Below, piece after piece: positions 41,201 to 50,200 of a stretch of DNA of 64,000 nt; position 1 is the first letter of the stretch, and each line of letters starts with the position of its first letter. The notes under the pieces are model-generated. The model was not told the origin of the DNA and did no database searches. It saw only the letters and a program-made list of their open reading frames with translations. The DNA comes from Ixodes scapularis (lineage: Eukaryota; Arthropoda; Arachnida; Ixodida; Ixodidae). Position numbers and translations under genes: made by a program. The DNA is taken from assembly GCF_016920785.2 (NCBI RefSeq), contig NW_024609879.1:15005145-15069144 (forward strand), given 5' to 3'.

Positions 41201-44200
41201 GGCCAGTTTCCAGCCGTTGTCTCGCAAAATGTTCAGGCACACACGACGGTTTTCACGCCACGCTTCTCCGTTGAGAGTTGCGATACCTGCGAAAATGAGA
41301 GTTGGGATCGAGCAACAAACCGTTATTCAGTCAGGACATGTAACGCAATGTATTGTGGAAGGATTATCAGTAGAAAAAAAAAGAACTAACCGAGCACGCC
41401 CGTGTTCCTGCAGAACACATTTCTGAGCCGGGATTGAAATGCGCTGTGAGAAAGCCATTTCTTGACGGAGGCGTAGTCATTTAGAACCACGACGTTCACC
41501 ATTCCGTACTTGACTCTGGAAACACAATTAATACCATTTACTTAAGGTGCCTGTTTGATACGCCCACAATCTGTGTTTTTGGCGCAGTTCTTTGCGCCAC
41601 CTATTGACAAACTAAGAACCATTTTTGAAGGCTTTCTACGATGCTTTGGTCACAAATTTCGCCCGAATTCTTGAAGCAAACGATGGCGGAGAAATATTAC
41701 GGCGTATTTCAAATTAAGCGCTGGGTCACCGACCGTCACCGAACTGTTCCTTACTGCCGATACCTTCACGCGTGTTCTACAATTACGCATGGAGGTATGA
41801 GAACTTATGAAAAGTCCCGCTGCCGTTCAGCTTCTCGAATGGAAAAGGCACAATGTAGGAAAGAGGTTCGGAAACATCTACCGGAAACTCCTCGCAATAG
41901 ATGCCTACTGCTGGCTCGGGGTCACATGGTTTATGGGCAGAATTTTGTGTTTAGGGTAAATGCCCATAAACCCTGAACTTGCTTCCTCAAAATCAAAAAA
42001 AAAAAAATAATAAGCGAAACATTGTTGTCTTGGAATCAGAAAAAACAAGTCTCACAGGAAAATATCTTCAGATACAGCTCTGATTTTTTTTGTGTCGACT
42101 AGACACAGCTCTGCTGAATTCTCTGCTGTTTCCTTCTTGGGTGAGCAGATCCACTGTCCCGTTTTATTGTCTTCTGTGCACTAGACTGTTTTATTTGTTT
42201 TTGTTTTTCAGTGATAAAATGGTTGTGACGTAACCCCCCATTCCCCAAGAACGAAAGTCCGTCCGTACGTCCGTCTACCCGTGCATTTCTCGATAAATTG
42301 ATCCTTGAAACTAAATTGGTGTCTAGGACACGCGCAGTAACATTGTCATGTGAGCTGGCGTCACGTGATCTATATATACTAATTAAATGTTTCGTGCAAA
42401 GTCGGCAGAAAAAAATTATGTCACTTGACCTGACCTTTTGTGACGAACACACCAGTGCAGTTTAGCAGAAATGTAAGGTTCCGTGACCTCGCATCACGAG
42501 ACTTAAACAACAATCGAATTTTCCCCTCAATAAAAAGTGTATTCAATAGACGCCATATATGAGGGTGGTGTTTAGAGCGCTTGCTGAGAGCCAGCTCGGA
42601 TTAATAGCTTGCTAAGACCGGGAATATTGATGGTGCGGAATGTACGATGCAAAAGAACTGTGGAAGCTCGCCGGCGGCACGCGCTCAGCAATCGCGCAAA
42701 CAGATGTAGCCGCCAGTGAATACACCCTATAGCGAAAAGATTGACGTCATTTCACCTATTGTCACTTGTCCTGAAATCCTTTTGACATCTTTCACCTATT
42801 GCCTGGGAAATTCATGTCACGTGATGTAGACACCTACAGTTTCCCCGCTACATTTAGCGACAAAATTGACGTCCCTGACCCGACGACACGTAACACATCA
42901 AAAACATTTCCCCAGTAAACCTAAAAGAAATATTGAGGTGATATGGCCTATTCACCAATTTAGTTTTCCCGCTTAATTTTGCGACGAAAATAATCCCTGG
43001 AGAAGGGGAACAAGAGGAACAAAAGACAAACACAAATATCCAAACGGACGGCAATTGACGCCACGTGACCTATTCATTCAGTTTTCTTCCTCAATTTATG
43101 GACGAAATGTGTACGAAAAATAAAGGTTCTACTTCACTCCCCGAAACGACGGTGTAATAATATTAATGTGTTATCACAGGCAGGAAGCTCACGCTAGGAG
43201 CGGACCATCAACTTAGTTCGTTAAAGGAGCTGTGCAACAATATCAGGGCTCTGCTTAAATAATTGTGGAAGTTGATGCCTGACACTTCTGCAGTGAACTA
43301 CAGAAAACAAACTTTGCCTGGATACCCTAGTTTTTATTTTAAAAAATGAAAAAGCTCCAGGTTTTTGCCGCCTCTCAGCTCGTACATCGTCTTCCGGGTC
43401 ACGTGCGCAGTGACGTCACTTGAGTAGGCGCGGGGCTCCGCAAAAGTTTTCTCTTTAGAGCCATCAGCGAGCAGCGAGAACTCATCCGCTCGCGACCGCG
43501 TGACCACGTGCTGGCGGGCGCTCCGCGAAATATACGGTGAAAGGAGGAAAGTCTCATCCGGGTCCGGCCGTACCCGTCCTTGTCCGTCCGGCGCTGTCCC
43601 CCTCCCCCTCCGGCTTCTGGCGGCTATTCGCGGTTTTCTGGACCTAGGATAGATGGCGCCACTAAAACTCCGTATAATAAAAGTTTTGTCGAGGGAGATC
43701 GCGCAGCGCGATGACCGACGCAGGTCGCAGGTAGAAAAGCGCTCCACTAGGCCTAACTTCCTACCCCAGCCAGCATTCGTTCGGCTGAAATCCGAACCCC
43801 ACGGGGTTCCACCCTGTACCCCATCGTCAACCCTGGACGACGCCGTAGCCGGGTATCCCGCTTCACCAGCGGACGCTGAGGACCAGGCCTCCCTGAACCC
43901 GAACTGCACCCCGAGAAGGGCATTCAATGGCAAGATCCGCGTCCTCACAAAGGCGCAGGTAATGAACCAGGCAGCCAGGAATCCATACCCGGCACCCTCA
44001 ACTGAAAACATCGCAGCGATGCAAAGCTCAGCGCAATCACCACTGAGCGTGGACCCAGCAGAATGGAAGATGTACCTTTGAATTTCAGCAATTGCGAGAA
44101 ACCTTCAACGCGTTTTTTGCAGAACCAAGAAGAGGTAGCAGAATTCATGTCTCTCAAGCAAGAGCTAAAAGAATACATGGCTCACAAGCAAGAAATTCAA

Positions 44201-47200
44201 ACATTTCTTCAAAGCAAATCGAGCACGTCTTCCGAAGGCGAAGCAGCGGCAAATCCTCCCGAGAAAGACGACGACGTTGGAAACAATATGACACCAATGG
44301 ATGAAGACAAAGGCAACGACGGTGAATGGCAGCCCTCTCGTAGGCGCAAGCACCGCAGCTCAGACAATGCGCAGAATACTACATCACACACTGCACCCAC
44401 GCAGACAGTTGTGCTCAAGCCAACCTGTAAGGCCGAAGTATATAGGTTTACCGGGAAAGACATCTGTGCCCCTATTGAGAAGACCGGCGTGCGCAACAAA
44501 AATGGCTTCTCGGTACATATGAGCTAGAAATCCAACACGATTTCAATAACCACAAAGAATCCACTCATCACAAGTAAGCTGCTCTCCATCGGAGAAATAA
44601 AAAAGGATGACAAGACGTATGAGGTCACACCTTACATGGCTATGGCTAGCAATCAAGTCGAGGGAGTGATCTATCTGCACGGCTCCGACAATAAGGAAAC
44701 GCCCGAAACTCTCATGCAAGACCTCATGTGTCGAACAAATAAGATTGTTGCGGCCAGAGCGATAGGCAGATCCGGCAGGACCGTCCTTATCACATTTGAA
44801 GGCAAGTCCATTCCAAAATACGTACGTTTCTTATACGAATCCTACCCCGTATCATCGTACAGACCACGACCCGTAGTCTGCTTCAACTGTCACGAAATCG
44901 GACATAACTCAGATGTCTGTCCCAATAAAACTAGCCGTTGCGACAAGTGCGGACACGACCACAGCAAGGACAGCGACTGCGAGCTACAACCCAAATGCCA
45001 CAACTGCGGAGGCTCTCATGTGGCCACCAGCAATGATTGTCCCAAGCGCAGGATTCCGCCAAAGAGGCGAACGACGCACACAGCCACGCCTCCACAAGAG
45101 AACAAAACAAACAAACCGGCCCCCACAAAAGGAGCCCCGGGCCCGTCCCCAGTGATACCAACCACACCAAGTAGGGGAGCATGGAGCACTCTCTTATGTT
45201 TCACCGATACTGGCGCACCGGTGGTACTTGGCATGCCATCCAACAAAGAGGCAGAAACACCCTCAGCAACCGTAGAGCTCGCCATCTGGCAAAGCAAGGT
45301 AGAGGCAAGAATGACCTCCGTAGAAACTTCGATAAAAGAAATGAAGCAAATGTTAGAGACCTTATTGAGCAAGATCAATGTATAATCAGTCCCATCAGAA
45401 GACACGCAATCACACCGACAAAAAGAAATATATGCCTTGGATCATGCAATGGAACTGCAGAGGATTTCAAACCAAAGCTGCGGAACTTAAACTTCGATTT
45501 CAAGACAAGAGAGTAGAAAAACCAGCAATGATTCTCTTGCAAGAGGCGGATTGTGAGAACATAACACTTCCGGGCTATGTCACATTCACAACGCCCACCA
45601 TAACAAGGCACAAAGGAGCCACGCCCCGTTCTTATGGTATAGCTGCAACACTGGTTCATAAAGGAGTACACCACGCAAATATCGACATGTCAAATATCAG
45701 CGATAATAATAAAGAGGTGATCGGCATCAAGATCAAGATCGGTAGCAAGACCCTGAATGTTTTTAATGTCTATATCAGACCAACTATAACGGAAGACAAA
45801 GACTGCAAATGGCTCGACCAACTTTTAACGGACAAAACACCAACGATTCTTTGTGGCGATTTTAACGCCAGACACACGATGTGGGGATACAAAACGACGA
45901 ACAGGAAAGGAAGGTCCATCAAGAAGCTGTGCGAGACTCATAATCTCGTACTTCTTAACGACAAAGACACGCCGACAAGGATATCCCAAAACCCTTCGCA
46001 GGCCGACACGTCGCCGGACCTAACATGGGCCTCCAAGGGGCTCCGAATGTCCTGGCACGCCTCGCCAGACTCCATGGGCAGAGACCACGTTCCGATTCAC
46101 ATCGAACTACACAACCAGACATCACCGCGGAGGAAGACCCACTTCGTTAAATGGGACAACTTTCGAAAAGTCATCGCCAACCTCCCCGGCCAAGACTTAG
46201 CCCAAAAGATCCAGACGGCACTTGAGCAAGCCATGGAAAATTATAACATAAAAGACGACGCCCCAACCCGGGACCTCCATCTCCTAAACCTATGGGCAAG
46301 TCGGCTTCAAGCCCTACAACGCTACCGGAAGAAGAAGAGCTCTAAACAGCTACGAATCAAGCTTAACCTAGCCACAGCCAGAGCCAGACGCTGCACACTT
46401 GAGCTAAGCCGGCATAGATGGAGGTCACACTGCAACTCATTCAACGAGAAAACGGGCCTGAAGAAAGTATGGCGCACGTACAAATGCATGGCGGGTAAAA
46501 TTAGATCTGTGGGTACCAGCGGCAACCTAGCCCTCTGTCTAGGACTCACGGAAGAAGAGGTAGCAGAACTCGCGAGAGACATATTCTTTCCGCAGCCAAC
46601 AACGGCACCCCCAGCGGACTGCTATGAGCCTAGCAAGATCAAAGTACCGACCGACGAGGATCTCCCATTCACCATGGGAGAGCTGCGTGCAGCTCTCGCC
46701 AAAGCAAAGGCGAACAGGGCACCTGGGCCAGACCGAGTTACGGTTGCGGCGCTACGAAACCTGCCTGAGAAGGACACCGCCGACCTTCTAGACTGGATCA
46801 ACAGGATCTGGGAAGAGGGCATCATTCCGACAGAATTGAAGACATCCACTGTCCTTCCGATCACAAAACCAGGCAAAATTCCATCCGACCTTCGGAATCT
46901 CCGCCCTATTTCTCTCACTTCGAACTTCTGCAAGCTTATGGAAAGAATGGTCTTAGCTCGAACCACATGGATCCTCGAAACACACCGGAAACTGCACCCT
47001 ATGCAGACGGGGTTTCGTCCCAACCTCTCGAGTCAAAACAGCCTGGCGCTTATACACAAGGACATGACCGAAAACCCTGCCAATGCAAAGCCCAGAACGA
47101 TGGTCGCCATCGACATAAAAAAGGCTTTTGACACAATACCTCACGGCACAGTAATCCGCGCAGCGGAAAGAAGAGGACTACATGGACGCATACTCAACTT

Positions 47201-50200
47201 CATCAAGGCATTCCTGAAGGACAGGCAGTTTCATGTAATCATAGGTCGCACCAAAGGAACCCCCAAACCTAACCACATCGGGGTCCCCCAAGGGGCGGTA
47301 ATATCCCCCACTTTATTTAACATGGCTATGACGGACCTGGCCTTCGAACTCCAAGAGATCGATGACCTAGGATTTACTATATATGCTGATGATGTCACAT
47401 TATGGACTATTAAAGGAACCGCCTCGAAACAACAGGCCATACTTCAAGAAGCCTTAAACGTCACCGACAAATTCATGAAAAAAACGGGACTGCAGATATC
47501 TACCGAAAAGACTGCCTATATGACCATAACTAGCAAACGAGCCAGAGGCAAGCATAACATCCAGCTATTCCTTAACGGTGCTCCCATACAACCACAACCC
47601 AGAATCAAGGTTTTAGGCCTAACTTTCGACGAAGACGGTAGAGCTACAAGCTGGCAGAAGCAAATTAAGGCTCAGTGGAAGGACGGACTCAACCTCCTCA
47701 AACGGATTACCAGCAAATCATGGGGATGTCAGGAGGATTTGCTCCGAAGATTAGTCCGAGCACTGCTCGTCTCCAGAGCAGTGTACGGAATAAACTATCT
47801 TAGGCTCACTGCGACGCAAAGAGAGAAGCTCGAGGTTCTCAACAGGACCGCAATGAGGGTAATCACAGGCCTGCCAAAAATTACACCCATCAAGGAACTG
47901 CACAAAGCAGCTCAGGTCAACCCCATCGAAGAGATCGCACAAGAAATGAAGATCAGTCAGTACAACAGGCTGGAGAAGACATGGCACGGACGCATCATAC
48001 TAGAAAAACTAGGCAGAAGGACGTGGTGCATTCCAAGCAACCAACCATCACAGCCTCCGTGGGAGGACGAACCTGTCGTCTCCCTCAAACCTATACCCAT
48101 GAATCAAGGTGAAGGACACAGGAAACGTCGCGCAGCTGCAGCAAAAAAACACCTCGAAGATCTCGGAAGACTTAGGGAACAGGAAGACGTCGAAATCCTA
48201 TATACGGACGCAGCTAGAGACAATGACGGGAGAACGGCCGTAGCCTGGTTAGCAAAGAGCTCCTCCAAGAAAGAGAGTAAGCTCGCACCAATAACACCCA
48301 GCACAAAAACAGCAGAACTGCTCGCCATCCAGTTAGCAATTGAAGCTCATGTAGAAAGCACCAACAAACACCTGTACATATTCACCGACTCGAAGGAAGC
48401 GGTTAAAGAATGCCTTCACATAGGCAGCAAGAACAATATTACACGAAAAATCAAGAATTCAGCACAAACACTACGTCTTAAAGGAAGGCGGCTCGAACTG
48501 TCATGGATTCCGGGATGGAAATTCCAGGAAACGAAGAGGCGAACGAGGCCGCGAGGGCTAGACTACAAGATGACGTACCCTCACAAGGACTCGCCTCCTC
48601 TTCGGTCAAAGAGAAACCCGTGGCACCGGACCCAGAGGAACAGAAAGAGATAGAGCGGATAGCCAGGAAACAACGATTGGCATCCCTGCTGCCCATGGAC
48701 GACTGCCCCATCCCACCAGGCTTTACCAGATGGGAGAGGGTATGCATCCGAAGGCTCCAGACATGCACAGCCCTGACCCCAGTATGGCGTGCTCGATTTT
48801 CTAAGCCTACTTCACCGAACGATCCCGGCCCAGACCCGCTCTGTAAAACTTGCAGCTTACCTGCTACCTGCCAGCACCTTTTATGGGACTGTCAGGCCAC
48901 CAGCAAGGAAAGACAAGCTGCCATACACGAACTGCCCGCGGAAGCCAGACCCACAAACTACCGAGAATGGACAAGACCGGCCAGTGACAACGTCAACAGG
49001 AAACAAATATTAACCTCTTTGTTGGGCTACGTATGCTCGGCGGGCCTTCCTCAAATCATTTAACTTCCTCCCATTCCCCTACCCTCATCACCCTATTCCC
49101 TACCCCATCAAGGCTAGGTGATATTTATCAAGAAGCCTTGACATAACCCTTTCATCAATAAAAAAAAAAAACGTTTAACCACCACCAAAGTCTTGTCGAT
49201 GATACCAGGGTTTTGACGCATTTATATATATGTTGGAATGACAAGATTTATAGACAAGTTACCTTTTATCGAGCAGGTATTCGCACAACTTGCTATCTTT
49301 TTTACAACTACCCAAGTGACGTCACGCCGCTTGTTCCTCATGGCCGCCGTTCGTGGCTGCAGGTCGGGAAATATTCTAAGTTTTGCCTCGCTATTACGCG
49401 GTGGAATCGCAGCATTTCGATGAAAGGAGGTGTGTTTTCTGCCTTTTGTGACACAGTGAACAATATTAAAGGCAGAAAATGCAAATTACGTCAAGGTTAA
49501 AATCGTTGCACAGCTCCTTTAAGACTACATGTTTGGGAGAGTTGATTGTTCATACCTACGATGTTACAACTCGCAACAGCAGACACGCTGTTTGAACAGA
49601 AAAACGACAAAATTAAAAAACAAAACAAAAAACATGTTACTCAGCGTTGCGTGAATGTCCCCCATGTCTGCCTGCGCAAATTATGTGTCTGCTTTTGAGG
49701 GCCGTAAAATCGTAGGTATCTACTGGTTTCTTAACCTTTCACCATCGCTGGAATCATTTTCATTCTGCTTTCTCGAACGTTTCAATCTATAGAGTGTAAA
49801 TCCCAAATTCTCTTACAGGCAGTCATGGCCGCCTGTTTGCATATTTTTAAATGTCATTCTAAGGAGCATAATATGACTGTATTACGTTTCAACTTATCAT
49901 GAACTGCGGAGAAGGCTAGGAGTCACCAGAGTCAACCCAGCGCCGTGGGAATGTAACGTGATCTTTGGAAGTAGCGCAGTGACGTGCGGGGCACGTAGTC
50001 GCACCAGACGTTCAGAATGCTGGATTCACTGCGATGGGTCGTAGTATCCGCTGCGGTCCATCACAATTTGACAGGGGACATAGGTGTTGATGCTCTGTAT
50101 CGTGATTATACTTTGCTTCACCTCAATTTCGGATGCAGCCGACGCTACGAGCTGGAGGGATCAATCCGACAACGTCAAAATGATACCATCATGGTGTTCG

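Larger units (their letters stand above)
43340..49171 (+). mobile_element. Nearly full-length LINE of the I-like group (ORF1, ORF2, poly(A))
   Basis: It contains a GC-rich 5' leader, ORF1 with CCHC knuckles, ORF2 with endonuclease, RT and RNase H, and a 3' UTR ending AATAAA and A14 at 49171. RNase H plus an APE endonuclease and CCHC ORF1 places it near I-type LINEs. The exact 5' end and target duplication could not be determined. It is antisense to the P450 gene. Confidence 0.85.
43221..49522. mobile_element. TTAA-type MITE interrupted by a LINE
   Basis: The left end is TTAAAGGAGCTGTGCAACAAT at 43221. The right end (49522), inverted, is TTAAAGGAGCTGTGCAACGAT, so 20 of 21 bases match. The original element is about 0.5 kb, made of 43221 to about 43340 and 49172-49522. 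The LINE (about 43340-49171) sits inside it. The TIR is close to that of 12418-13052, but the interior differs. Confidence 0.7.

Noticed and set aside
44209..48768. Minus-strand frames across the LINE
   Set aside because: Shadows of the plus-strand ORF1 and ORF2, which have full domain motifs.
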